Of a stretch of DNA of 64,000 bases, positions 43,101-50,583 are shown piece by piece (positions within the stretch are counted from its first letter, which is position 1; each line of letters opens with the position of its first letter). Under the pieces are notes generated by a model. That model was given only the letters and a program-made list of their open reading frames with translations. It did not search any database and was not told the DNA's origin. Origin of the DNA: Palsa-1439 sp050015495 (GTDB taxonomy: Bacteria; Verrucomicrobiota; Verrucomicrobiia; Palsa-1439); assembly GCA_050015495.1 (NCBI GenBank), contig JBEKBH010000010.1:57793-121792 (forward strand), read 5' to 3'. Made by a program: the position numbers and the translations under genes.

Positions 43101-43673
43101 GCGACCGTTGTTCGGGTGGTCAGACTTCGGCAGCACTTTGCCGCGAAAGGCGTGGATGTCGAACGTCTCGAACGCTTCCATCACCGATGCCAGATAGCCT
43201 TCCGCCGCAATCGCATCGTCATCCACGAACGAAACAATCGGCGCCCGGGCAAAGTGGACACCGATGTTGCGGCCTTCGGCAAGAATCACATTGAACCCGA
43301 CGCGAATGTGAAGAATCGGTCGCCGTGCAAGTTCGGCGGCAATGTCTTCGTTGCCGCCATTGTCTACAACGATGATTTCGTGCGGCGGATTTTCCGAGGT
43401 GGCGAGTGAATCGAGACATCGGATCAGGCCCGACCCGATCTTGTACGCGACGACAACAACGGAAATTTTGGGAGCGGCGTCGACGCGGTTGTCTGTTCGC
43501 GGCAGGGCGTCGTAATCGATCAATTCCTGGTAGCGCCGGCTGGCAGCCTGCGCCTCGGCGAATTTGCGTTGCTTCAACAAATCAAAGGCGCGCTGCAACT
43601 GCGTAAAGGCGTCGGTCTGGCCGACCGGGGTGCGGCCTTCCTGCCGCGTCAACTCACCAAGGGAACTGGTCAC
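37182..43673 (-). CDS. Giant five-domain glycosyltransferase/TPR protein
   Basis: The protein has 2163 residues. Domains in order: GT2 (about 69-300, 'DDDAI' at 151), GT2 (about 338-560, 'SICVPTYNRAQFIEETLESA', 'DSDD' near 425), a helical TPR-like spacer (about 600-760), a GT2-like domain (about 842-1060, 'SDDD' near 920, 'ACEDVDFSTRLKAAG'), a GT4 domain (about 1131-1490, E-x7-E at 1382/1390 in 'GEGFGLPVLE'), a fourth GT2 (about 1625-1790, 'LIAKNEEKFIGQCLASV', 'LDADEE' near 1703), and C-terminal TPRs (about 1795-2090). No signal peptide or membrane helix is seen. It starts one base after the CsrA-GT4 stop. It probably builds a multi-sugar glycan, plausibly on flagellin. All five domains keep their metal- or donor-binding motifs, so a working assembly-line enzyme is plausible. 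Confidence 0.9.
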   Translation of the reverse strand: MTSSLGELTRQEGRTPVGQTDAFTQLQRAFDLLKQRKFAEAQAASRRYQELIDYDALPRTDNRVDAAPKISVVVVAYKIGSGLIRCLDSLATSENPPHEIIVVDNGGNEDIAAELARRPILHIRVGFNVILAEGRNIGVHFARAPIVSFVDDDAIAAEGYLASVMEAFETFDIHAFRGKVLPKSDHPNNGRALHYNMGDLPIPAEIDTEGNSAFRADTWRKFGGQDPLLFGGEGTELSYRMAKELGDSSVIYWPFAVIHHDYAVTDAKLAAKQSRDVLMREYAVFKHPDLSAFHGRLVAFVGSNETKAEGNRLLRRRAKTSSTEPAKNHCPLKPGARDPFVSICVPTYNRAQFIEETLESALAQTYPNFEVVVVDDGSTDNTVAVMARIRDPRVRFIVKEHSGGPATRNRCIAEARGEFLLWLDSDDALLPNTLEVYAAAMRQHPDVDVFYGNLLEADEHLAVQGRWDYRDYYGWRDTLLSDTIIENRIPNGAALVRKSCYDKVGGYNPAFRRAHDYEFWTRLVPVATMKSVHADTFIYRRHEESLSRLRQPADTCYEANAVKAMLARHELRALFPFCYAAGAPVHNGNARAWLIASLLMVKYGDLAAAVEFAKRSVDCADRGQNADICDILQMVANGSRSQPTAKTKPHDEFAKLVTVAKKQFAAGQIRECAKACAQLTKLRPEAVETLLLAGLSLRRGGNPQDAKTAFRYLVASQCGAAHLEAVMEAEALRRNQPETAADSATPAERLAALLSPFFGGERMPAQAIENTLSFIAAASATDARKHLETHREKQTPLFFAVLGLTADELGRCVDAAVADQITRLRAALQPPTPTIPQRPPGYSFCIITGGQRRAILERQIASIRALGLPHVEILVGGDVSNVPDGVHKVDMAAAARAARLGKMRNTLARIARFDHLVISDDDIVFDKNFGDGLKRFGEGYDAMAVRVVNPDGSRFWDWATTGGTKGSVLLDYWDADPYVYITGGICVLKADVLDRVAWDDLRGFYACEDVDFSTRLKAAGAAICFNTFCKVLHDDDRYSRVDRGVFRFDNLLEYVLQRHQSHEHDDARRYLAEAARMAGTYPDRIAVLKDVASRIREQNYSTQLVSQPAPQPAPSSAGEVSTPARGSGRVKINWVGSFLDHGSLSHVNRELTAALEANADFVLQRVSNNPATVNSAAIEWRTLARNVATNAPIDAAVTVRHEWPPDWRRPQRGALVVIQPWEYGALPVAWVEQSCHVNQFWVPSEYVREVYVRSGIPEAKVKVVPNGIDPERFYPGAQPLSLPTRKAFTFLFVGGTIHRKGPDVLLKAYLENFTAADDVCLVIKDFGGQSVYAGQTFEQQIRAAQLQPNAPEILYLNEELPPDSMPGLYTACDCLVHPYRGEGFGLPVLEAMACGLPVIVTAGGAADDFAVDGFAYRIPATKKSVGDSISGMKLTGTGWLLEPDAKALTARMKWVVEHRDDARAMGHRASEYARREWTWERAAQIAAERLAELPTRGVADTRAGGKRLERATAGIVLPPCALVGHLGQARELLRHKKPRDAWETTLSVLQMRPFHPEAYLLLAEIAQAAGDSASARLCAGHARHLAPGWKPARRFLNQRLKGKARPDWLTLPHSVTSQPSPVTNRLTVCLIAKNEEKFIGQCLASVRGLADQIVVVDTGSTDRTVEIAKEHGAEVHFFEWCDDFSAARNAALEHVRGDWVLALDADEELTAEGRESVREEMRANKEMAYRLPIVDVGHEAEGCGYVPRLFRNAPGLFYVGRIHEQVFSSVEVRCAEWGLENNLSKATLLHHGYTAETARERDKNGRNLRLLERAIEELPGEPNLLMNYGLELARAGRLDAALDQYRQAFQALEALPEDQVAPELRESLLTQFSAQLMAAKRFEEVVRMRDAPLVQRGGPTASLHFGLGLSYMQLRRFEEAAEQFRQCLAKRDRPALAPVNRDIHKAGPQHCLAKCLTEMKQFDAADREFQQAMAKDPQSKSVRFDYARFRHERGQSVDALKILHELAMEQPEALPVWLLGGHIALSDSQFLGFAREWTAEAIKQFPQDQLVALHRAEALLLSGRAGEALPLWRRAGAPQNPVHRAGRVLCELVVGERINAVSPDIEPAVSGEFIKWYQRLLGTGQTAVVEVVNGRLDSLAKTLPSAGKIVESAIAQVQAAAVC

Positions 43674-43674
43674 G

Positions 43675-45105
43675 TTATCGCTCCTGTTCCCTTGGGGACC
43701 CCCCGGTGTTCATTGGGGCTGTTGCGGCCAGGAAGACATCCGTTAGTTTGTCATTCAATCGATCAATATCGAACTCGCGACAAACCCGTTCGCGCGCATT
43801 CACGGAGAACTGCTGCCGCAGTCGGGCATCGCTCAGGAGCTTTTCCAGGTTTCTGGCCAGACCAGCGACGTCCTTCTCGCGCACCAGAAACCCCGTAACG
43901 CCATCCACCACCAACTCGGGTATGCCGGCGTGGTGAGTGCTGACGACCGGAAGGCCCATCGCTTGCGCTTCGATCAGTGAGACCGGAAGGCCCTCTTGGT
44001 TCCCGTCAGAAGCGGTCACACTGCTCAACACGAAAACGTCGGCCCGCGCCATTTCCCGCTGAACGTCCTGCTTCCTTCCCGTACCAAGGAAACTGACGCG
44101 GTCATGAATGCCAAGGTGTCGTGCCAGTTCTTCCAGGGAAGCCCGCAGCGGGCCATCGCCGATAATACGATATTCGGCGGCGACTCGATTTTTAAATTCC
44201 GCAAAGGCCCTTAATGAATATTCAATTCCTTTTTTCTCCACCAGACGCGCAACCGTCAGCACGGTGGGTTTCTCGTTCGGCTGCTTTCTGACCGGAGGCG
44301 TAAACTTGCTTAGATCCACTCCACACCGGTGGATTCTCACTTTTTCGGAGGGACAGCCTCGCCGCACCAATTCGTCCTTCATTCGCTGCGTTGGAGTCGT
44401 AATCAGGTTGGCTCGCTCGAACAAGTAGGCATAACACGAGTCCCCTTGCTGCTGAAACACGCTCGACGCGTCATAACCATGGAACGACACCACCACGAAT
44501 GTCTTCAGGAATCGGAACAACGGCGCCAATTTGTTGAAATTAGGCCCGAAATGAACGTGAAATGCGGCCACATTCTCCAACGAGCCGGGGGAATTCTGTT
44601 CACAGAACGTCTTTACCCACCGGTCTGTATCGGACGCAAGCGACCGATCGGGGAAGCGAAGGTATTTTGTCTTCTTCAGTAGATCATATTCGCGTATGGC
44701 TTCATGTTGCGTCGGTTCTTTCGAATCATAGGCAGCCCAGTCTTCGATGTTCCATCCGCGGTCGATAAACCCCGTGATCTGGTCGAGAATGAAAGTTTCT
44801 GAAAGACATGGAAAGCCGCCCTGAACAATGATCAAGCGCCCTTTGGACCGGTCTGCCCGTTCTTTGTCACGTGCCGCCGAAGCGGCGCCGTTCTTGGAAA
44901 GCTTGGGAACAGAACCGGAGGGGCGAACCATTGCTTCGCGGTTGCTCTTTTGGATTTCTTCGTACACTTCCTGTCGGTGGACGGGGATTTCGGGCGGCGC
45001 CTCAATGCCGAGCTTGAGCACGCCACCCTCCAGCCGCATCACTTTGACGATGATGCGCCCGTCGATGACGACGCTCTCGCCGACTTCTCGTGAAAGAATC
45101 AGCAT
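43675..45105 (-). CDS. CsrA domain fused to a GT4 glycosyltransferase
   Basis: This is one uninterrupted 476-codon frame. Residues 1-58 are a complete CsrA: 'MLILSREVGESVVIDG', 'VKVMRLEGGVLKLGIEAP', 'VHRQEVYEEIQ'. The RNA-contact residues L4, R6 and R44 of E. coli CsrA are all conserved. Residues 59-89 are a charged linker. Residues 90-465 are a GT4 (GT-B) glycosyltransferase: 'GGFPCLSETFILDQI', 'TVARLVEKKGIEYSLRAF', 'RIIGDGPLRASL', and the E-x7-E pair E371/E379 in 'EGLPVSLIEA'. The gene starts 13 bases after fliW and ends one base before the giant glycosyltransferase. An internal ATG at codon 59 could allow a separate GT4 product, but has no good ribosome site. No frameshift or low-quality signature is seen at the junction. 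Confidence 0.92.
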   Translation of the reverse strand: MLILSREVGESVVIDGRIIVKVMRLEGGVLKLGIEAPPEIPVHRQEVYEEIQKSNREAMVRPSGSVPKLSKNGAASAARDKERADRSKGRLIIVQGGFPCLSETFILDQITGFIDRGWNIEDWAAYDSKEPTQHEAIREYDLLKKTKYLRFPDRSLASDTDRWVKTFCEQNSPGSLENVAAFHVHFGPNFNKLAPLFRFLKTFVVVSFHGYDASSVFQQQGDSCYAYLFERANLITTPTQRMKDELVRRGCPSEKVRIHRCGVDLSKFTPPVRKQPNEKPTVLTVARLVEKKGIEYSLRAFAEFKNRVAAEYRIIGDGPLRASLEELARHLGIHDRVSFLGTGRKQDVQREMARADVFVLSSVTASDGNQEGLPVSLIEAQAMGLPVVSTHHAGIPELVVDGVTGFLVREKDVAGLARNLEKLLSDARLRQQFSVNARERVCREFDIDRLNDKLTDVFLAATAPMNTGGSPREQER

Positions 45106-45118
45106 GGGCTGCCCGCGC

Positions 45119-45559
45119 TCAGGCTGTGACGGATAATGAATGTCGCGCGCTGTACTCGCTCGCGTTCGATGGGACCACCTGTTTGCCGACGCACGTGCGG
45201 GCGTTGATCACCAACGGGCCTTTCAAGTTGATCGTGGCACGCCCATGGCCGCGCAGCGTGACGATGCTGAGCACCAGGGCGTCCTTCGGAGAATTCAACC
45301 CCAGGAACTCCACGTCTGCATCGGACAAATCGGGTCGGTAATCGGGCACCACCTGCGTTGTAGGCACGACGATAAATGCGACCTTGGAATCGTCTTGGCC
45401 CTCCAGCCAGAGGAACGGCGCTTCCCGGGGCCGGCCAATCAGGGCAAATTCTTTCAGCTGCTCAAAGCCGAGCAGACCCGATGGGAAATGGATGATGTGC
45501 GAGTCATGCGGCGCCGTCGACCTAGCAACCGTCTTCGCCTCCAATAGTGTCGATGCCAT
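45119..45559 (-). CDS. fliW: FliW, flagellar assembly factor and CsrA antagonist
   Basis: I chose the ATG at 45559 (146 residues): a GAGGGTGA ribosome site precedes it, and the FliW core 'HIIHFPSGLLGFEQLKEFAL' starts 22 residues in. 'PRPDLSDADVEFL'-like and 'VLSIVTLRGHGRATINLKGPLVINARTCVGKQVV' complete the family. FliW binds either flagellin or CsrA, relieving repression of flagellin translation when flagellin is depleted. Adjacent fliW-csrA is the standard pair, here with the CsrA part of a fusion. The 286 bases upstream, to the GT2 stop, hold only short unsupported frames. Confidence 0.93.
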   Translation of the reverse strand: MASTLLEAKTVARSTAPHDSHIIHFPSGLLGFEQLKEFALIGRPREAPFLWLEGQDDSKVAFIVVPTTQVVPDYRPDLSDADVEFLGLNSPKDALVLSIVTLRGHGRATINLKGPLVINARTCVGKQVVPSNASEYSARHSLSVTA

Positions 45560-45845
45560 AATCGTCACCCTCGCATCCCCCATGCCAGCGCTCGGCATGA
45601 CCCGGGGAACCGAGGGCGGCAGGTGCTTTCTTGGAGAAAACGCCGAGAGAAGCAGGTCCGTTCGGTGAGCTACGCATCGACTCGGCAATGTTTTCCGAGT
45701 ACATGAGACGGATTTTTCCCCCTCTTTCGGAGAGCAGGTACACCGAATCGATGGTGCTCGGCCCGCGCCAGCTGGGCGAATGCGGCAGCCGGTCAACCGA
45801 TGTTGGGCAGCTTCTTGACCCGATTCAACTTCCCGAATGCGTCGT

Positions 45846-46931
45846 TCATGTATTGGGGCATTCGCTCGGGCGAGAGGTCCCGCGGGACAGCAGTTGCCTC
45901 GCCGGTTCATAACCGAGGGCGGCAGATTGTTCAAACAACTTTCGGGCCGTCTCGGGCTGGCCGAACGCGTCGAACATAACTCCCAGGTTATACATCGCCA
46001 GAAACGAACCCGTTCCCCGGACGCTTCGGTACTTCTCCGACTCGCCCAGTTCGAGGCATCTGCGATAGCTCGTTTCGATTTGCGGCAGATAGGAAACGTA
46101 CTTCGCGGGATCGCTGCGAACCAGATTCATGAAGAAAAGACCGGATACAAAATGGAAATCCGGATAGTCGGCGAGAAGGGACCGATTGTTTTCGATGACC
46201 TCAAGCCCGCCGGCGAACTGCTTCGACTCCATCAGGCAGTAGAGATAGTCAACCACCACGTTGGGCGCGCAATTGTCATCCTGTTTCAGCAGTGAATACG
46301 CCCTCCGAAGCGCCCCAACCGCCTCGCTCGTCTTGTCCAGGCTCCGGTACTCCGAGGCGAGCTGATACAGCCAATAGGCGTCCCCCGGGTTCTTCTCTCC
46401 CTCCAGAACAAGCAACGGGATGTTCCGTCCGGACTTGTTGGTGTGCAGGTAGCCGTCGTGCCAAAGTTCGCCCATGAGGTCTGTCCGCGGCAGAGATGAA
46501 ACCAACTGCTCGTGAATCCGTCCTTCAAACCGGCATCCACGCGGGAAAAGCCGCGTCACGTAGGCCTGCGATTGAAGCATCTGGCCGTTGCGAAGAAACG
46601 TGCTGACAATTCTCAGCCGCCCGGCTTGCGGCGGACCGCCGATGAATCGTTTCATTTCATCCCCAAGAGCCGCACTCACCCACTCGTCGGCGTCCAGGAC
46701 CAGAATCCAATCGCCCTGCGATCGTTCCAGCGCGAAATTTCGCGCCGCGGAAAAATCGTCAACCCATTGGAAATCAAAAATCCTGGCATTGTGCTCGGCG
46801 GCGATCTTCTTCGTTTGGTCTGTGGAGCCGGTATCCACAACGACGATTTCATCCGCAACGCCGCGCATGCTCTCCAGGCAACGCGTCAAGCAACGTTCCT
46901 CATTCTTAACGATCATTGCCAGAGACAACAT
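45846..46931 (-). CDS. GT2 glycosyltransferase with C-terminal TPR-like region
   Basis: I prefer the ATG at 46931 (361 residues): the GT2 fold begins directly with 'LAMIVKNEERCLTRCLESM', and AGAGG lies upstream. An ATG at 47003 would add 24 unconserved residues and overlaps the stop of the PAS fragment. The GT2 domain (1-230) has 'IVVVDTGSTDQTKKIAAEH' and 'LVLDADEWV'. The remainder is helical and TPR-like. It closely resembles the fourth GT2 domain of the giant protein at 37182-43673 ('FDFQWVDDFSAARNFAL' against 'FFEWCDDFSAARNAAL'). It is likely part of the same glycosylation set. Confidence 0.85.
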   Translation of the reverse strand: MLSLAMIVKNEERCLTRCLESMRGVADEIVVVDTGSTDQTKKIAAEHNARIFDFQWVDDFSAARNFALERSQGDWILVLDADEWVSAALGDEMKRFIGGPPQAGRLRIVSTFLRNGQMLQSQAYVTRLFPRGCRFEGRIHEQLVSSLPRTDLMGELWHDGYLHTNKSGRNIPLLVLEGEKNPGDAYWLYQLASEYRSLDKTSEAVGALRRAYSLLKQDDNCAPNVVVDYLYCLMESKQFAGGLEVIENNRSLLADYPDFHFVSGLFFMNLVRSDPAKYVSYLPQIETSYRRCLELGESEKYRSVRGTGSFLAMYNLGVMFDAFGQPETARKLFEQSAALGYEPARQLLSRGTSRPSECPNT

Positions 46932-46995
46932 GGGACGGAAATCCTCTCGGTGAACGCGTTCGTCTCCGTTTGCCAACCGCCGTGTCCCGGCTTTT

Positions 46996-47310
46996 TCATT
47001 CATTTCGCGACGGGCCGCATATCGATCCGCAGTCGCGCTGAACGTACTGCGCGCTTCCGTCTGTGCGGATTTGCTCCTTGCGACGGGGTATCAGGGCGCG
47101 GTCTTCCGGCAGGTAGCTCTCCTCGGCGTTACGACGGAGCATCTCTTCGTGGGTGTAGCCAAGCATCCGGCAGACGGCTTCATTGGCAAACTGGATGTTC
47201 CAGTCGCCATCCACGACCAGGATGCCGTCCGTGGATTGTTCCACCAACAGCCGGTATCGTTCGAGTGTGTTCTGAACTTGGGTGTCGGATGCGGACATCG
47301 GGCGGTTCAT
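46996..47310 (-). pseudogene. Truncated inverted copy of a PAS domain
   Basis: Starting at the ATG at 47310, about 88 residues are a PAS domain nearly parallel to the first PAS of the plus-strand kinase: 'SLVEQSTDGIMILDDDWNIRFAN' there against 'LLVEQSTDGILVVDGDWNIQFAN' here, both preceded by 'MSAS'. The similarity extends to DNA level, from 47310 to about 47046 here and from 48225 to about 48492 in the kinase, in opposite orientation. After that the frame runs into about 16 unrelated residues and stops. No kinase or TM region is attached. This is most simply a decayed inverted duplication. Confidence 0.7.
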
Positions 47311-47528
47311 CGCCACGAAATTATCAGGAATCTCAACAACTGTGAAACACCAAAAGATGCGGTCGCGCGGGCCGGCCCCGCTAGGCGTTCGGAGCAACAT
47401 TGGCTTGGCCGGGTCTCTGGCTTGCGGTCTTCCAGTGGTTGGTTCGCAGACGTGCATTCGATGCACGATTCCGCGAAACCGACATCAGCACCCACCTCTG
47501 GCACAGGATATGCGCCAATCCCGAAACA

Positions 47529-50528
47529 ATGCCAAACACGGCCACCAACTCTGGCCCCGGTGCCGGACGGCCTGCCCTCCAGTCGCGCCGTCCACGTGTG
47601 CGGTGGCATCACCTGTATTTCCTGCTGGTCGCGATTGATGTGTTTGCCATTTCCCTTGGCCTGTTCCTGAATCACCAGTTGGTCGAGACGAACAAGCGCA
47701 CCGTCCAAGAATATCTTCAATGGGTTTCCTGGGCGAAGCAATGCGATGCCTTGGCCCAGCAGGCGAGCCGGGTCCACGTTCAGGGCAGCGATGTTCTCAC
47801 CGCGCACGACGTGCCCCCGGAATCCCGGGAGATGGACGCCGCTCATTCCGTTTTCAACCAGAGGCTCTCGACGTTGCAACGCGAACTGGCGCAGAATATC
47901 TCCCCGACCAACGTCTCGGTCCTCCTGAAGGATTGTTCGTCAATCCACGACCTCATGGACAAACTGGCGGGGCAGGTCGGCCACCCGATTCCTCTCGTGA
48001 ACAACGGCCGGCGGGACCAGATCCAGCCTCAAATCACGCGCATAAACCGTGACTATGATAACCTGCTGCGCGCTGTGGACGGGCTGCGCTCCCATCTGCG
48101 CGCGCAACGGCAGGCCTATCTCGAGGGACAAATCGCCGAGGCCAACGCATTCCAACGGGACCAATGGCTATTGAGCCTGCTGATCATGGCGATGGTGCTC
48201 GGCATCGCCGTCTATGGGGTCTGCCTGAACCGCCAGATGTCCGCGTCCGAAATCCAAATCCGGAACACACAGGAACGCTATCGGTCGCTGGTCGAGCAAT
48301 CCACAGACGGCATCATGATCCTGGATGACGACTGGAATATCCGGTTTGCCAACCGGCCTGCCTGCCGGATGTTCGGCTACTCGTACGAAGAAATTGTCCA
48401 TCTTAGCGGCGACGACACGTACCCGCCGGAACACTCCGACCAAACAACCCGTCGCCGGCGGGAAATCAACGCCAACGGAAGCGCCCGGTACGAGCGGCCC
48501 GCCCTCCGAAAGGACGGGAGCCGGTTCCTCACGGAAGTAATTGTCCGGCGGCTCGATCAGGGGGGGATTCAAGCGATTTATCGTGATATCACCGAACGCA
48601 AACAGGTCGAGGAAGCGCACCTCCGGCTGGCGGCGATTGTCGAATCGTCACATGACGCCATCGTCAGTACCGATCTGGAGGGCATTATTACCAGTTGGAA
48701 TGCCGCCGCAGAGCGCCTCTACGGCTACACCGCCCACGAAATCATCGGGCAATCCATCGCGCAGATCATCCCCGAAGACCGTCGTCGCGAAAAAACCGAT
48801 GTTCTGGGCCGTATCTCCACCGGCGAGCACGTCAGCCAGTTCGAGTCCTGTTGCATCGCCAAGGACGGCCGCCGGTTCCCGGTGTCACTGACCGTTTCCC
48901 CGGTCAAGGACGCCTCGGGTACCATCGTGGGCACGTCCACGATCATCCGTGACATCACCGAGCGCAAACGGTCGGAGGAGCAGTTGCGCCTGCAAAGCGC
49001 GGTGCTGGAGGCGGCCGCCAACACCATCATGATCACCGACTCCCACGGCGTTGTGCTTTGGGTCAATCCGGCGTTTACCGCCCTCACGGGCTATTCCCCG
49101 GACGAAGTCATCGGGAAAGCGGACGGCACTCTCCGGTCGGGCGAGCACGACAGCGAATTCTATCGCGAACTCTGGGAAACCATCACCGCCGGGCGCGTCT
49201 GGCACGGCGAAATGGTCAATCGCCGCAAGGATGGCAGCCTTTACACCGAGGAGATGACGATCACGCCGGTCCGCGATGCCAACGGCGCCATCTCGCGATT
49301 CGTCGCCATCAAGCAGGACATCACCCGGCGCAAGGAAGCCGAGCAGTCCCTGCGCGAGACCAACACGCGCCTCAAACACGCCCTCGAAGAACTGCAAACC
49401 GCCCAGCAATCGGTCGTCCAGCAGGAGCGCTTGCGCGCGCTCGGCACCATGGCCAGCGGCATCGCCCACGATTTCAACAACGCGCTCGCCGCGGTTGTCG
49501 GGTTCACCGAATTGCTGCTGGACCGGCCCGAGGCGCTCGAGGACAAGACACGGGTCCGGCAATACCTGCAAATGATGAACACCGCCGCCAAGGATGCCGG
49601 CAATGTCGTCAACCGCCTCCGCGAGTTCTATCGCCACCGCGACCGCAGCGAGGTGTTCACGACTGTCGATCTCAACCGGCTCGTGCAGGAAGCCATTTCC
49701 CTCACCCAGCCGAAGTGGAAAACGCAAGCGGAAGCGCGCGGCATTTCCATTCGCACGGAAACCGATCTGCAGAAGGTTCCACCGATCCAGGGCAACGCGG
49801 CGGACCTGCGCGAGGTCCTCACCAACCTGATCTTCAACGCCGTGGACGCCATGCCGCGCGGTGGCGCGATCACCCTTCGCACGCGCAGCGACGATTCGCG
49901 GGTCATACTCGAAATCGCGGACTCGGGCACGGGCATGACCCAGGAAATCCGCCAGCGCTGTCTCGAACCGTTTTTCACGACCAAGGGCGAAGGCGGCACC
50001 GGCCTCGGCCTGTCCATGGTCTACGGAATCATCCAGCGCCATGAGGGCTCCATCGATATCCAGACACAACTTCACAAGGGCACCACCTTCATCCTCACCC
50101 TACCCGTGCCCGGGCAGCCCCGGTCGGCCGTCACGGACGCCCCATCCGCGCCCGCCCCGCTCCCGTCGAAGCGCGTGCTGTTGGTGGACGACGAGGAGGT
50201 CGTCCGCAAGGTGGTGAACGAATATCTCGTCCGCGATGGCCACACCGTCGAATTCGCCGCCAATGGAAAGGACGGACTCGATAAGTTCCACAACGGCCAT
50301 TTTGATCTGGTGATCCTCGACCGCGCCATGCCCGACATGAGCGGCGACCAGGTCGGCGCGGCCATCAAAAACGCCTTCCCCAATCTGCCCGTCATCATGC
50401 TCACCGGTTTCGGCAGCATGATGGAAGCCGCCGACGAAAAACCCGCGGGCATCGACTTTGTCGTCAGTAAACCCGTCACTCTCGACACTCTCCGCCGGGC
50501 AATGGCCCGGGCGGTCGAAAACAACTGA
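47529..50528 (+). CDS. Hybrid PAS histidine kinase with C-terminal receiver
   Basis: I chose the ATG at 47529 (999 residues); the frame is open for 43 codons upstream, but that part overlaps the PAS relic. Two membrane helices (about 30-50 and 213-233) enclose a periplasmic helical domain of about 160 residues. Three PAS domains follow (about 248-358, 365-480, 488-605). The HisKA phospho-acceptor is His 647 in 'GIAHDFNNAL'. HATPase motifs N ('LIFNAVDAM'), G1 ('DSGTGM') and G2 ('GTGLGLSMV') are intact. The receiver (about 880-999) has D931 ('VILDRAMPD') and K981 ('VSKPV'). It is a complete hybrid sensor kinase of unknown signal, oriented opposite to the flagellar genes. A partner for the NtrC-type regulator is possible but unproven. 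Confidence 0.92.
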   Translation: MPNTATNSGPGAGRPALQSRRPRVRWHHLYFLLVAIDVFAISLGLFLNHQLVETNKRTVQEYLQWVSWAKQCDALAQQASRVHVQGSDVLTAHDVPPESREMDAAHSVFNQRLSTLQRELAQNISPTNVSVLLKDCSSIHDLMDKLAGQVGHPIPLVNNGRRDQIQPQITRINRDYDNLLRAVDGLRSHLRAQRQAYLEGQIAEANAFQRDQWLLSLLIMAMVLGIAVYGVCLNRQMSASEIQIRNTQERYRSLVEQSTDGIMILDDDWNIRFANRPACRMFGYSYEEIVHLSGDDTYPPEHSDQTTRRRREINANGSARYERPALRKDGSRFLTEVIVRRLDQGGIQAIYRDITERKQVEEAHLRLAAIVESSHDAIVSTDLEGIITSWNAAAERLYGYTAHEIIGQSIAQIIPEDRRREKTDVLGRISTGEHVSQFESCCIAKDGRRFPVSLTVSPVKDASGTIVGTSTIIRDITERKRSEEQLRLQSAVLEAAANTIMITDSHGVVLWVNPAFTALTGYSPDEVIGKADGTLRSGEHDSEFYRELWETITAGRVWHGEMVNRRKDGSLYTEEMTITPVRDANGAISRFVAIKQDITRRKEAEQSLRETNTRLKHALEELQTAQQSVVQQERLRALGTMASGIAHDFNNALAAVVGFTELLLDRPEALEDKTRVRQYLQMMNTAAKDAGNVVNRLREFYRHRDRSEVFTTVDLNRLVQEAISLTQPKWKTQAEARGISIRTETDLQKVPPIQGNAADLREVLTNLIFNAVDAMPRGGAITLRTRSDDSRVILEIADSGTGMTQEIRQRCLEPFFTTKGEGGTGLGLSMVYGIIQRHEGSIDIQTQLHKGTTFILTLPVPGQPRSAVTDAPSAPAPLPSKRVLLVDDEEVVRKVVNEYLVRDGHTVEFAANGKDGLDKFHNGHFDLVILDRAMPDMSGDQVGAAIKNAFPNLPVIMLTGFGSMMEAADEKPAGIDFVVSKPVTLDTLRRAMARAVENN

Positions 50529-50583
50529 CGTTTTCTCTGAAATATTCGATGAATCCGTTGCCAGCAGTCAGTACAATTGTCCC

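Noticed and set aside
45522..45743. A 73-codon minus-strand frame upstream of fliW
   Set aside because: It overlaps the fliW start in another frame, has no ribosome site and no motif; fliW from 45559 explains the sequence.
50529..50583. Terminator between the convergent hybrid kinase and glgP genes
   Set aside because: No stem of more than a few base pairs and no T-run could be found in the 55-base gap.
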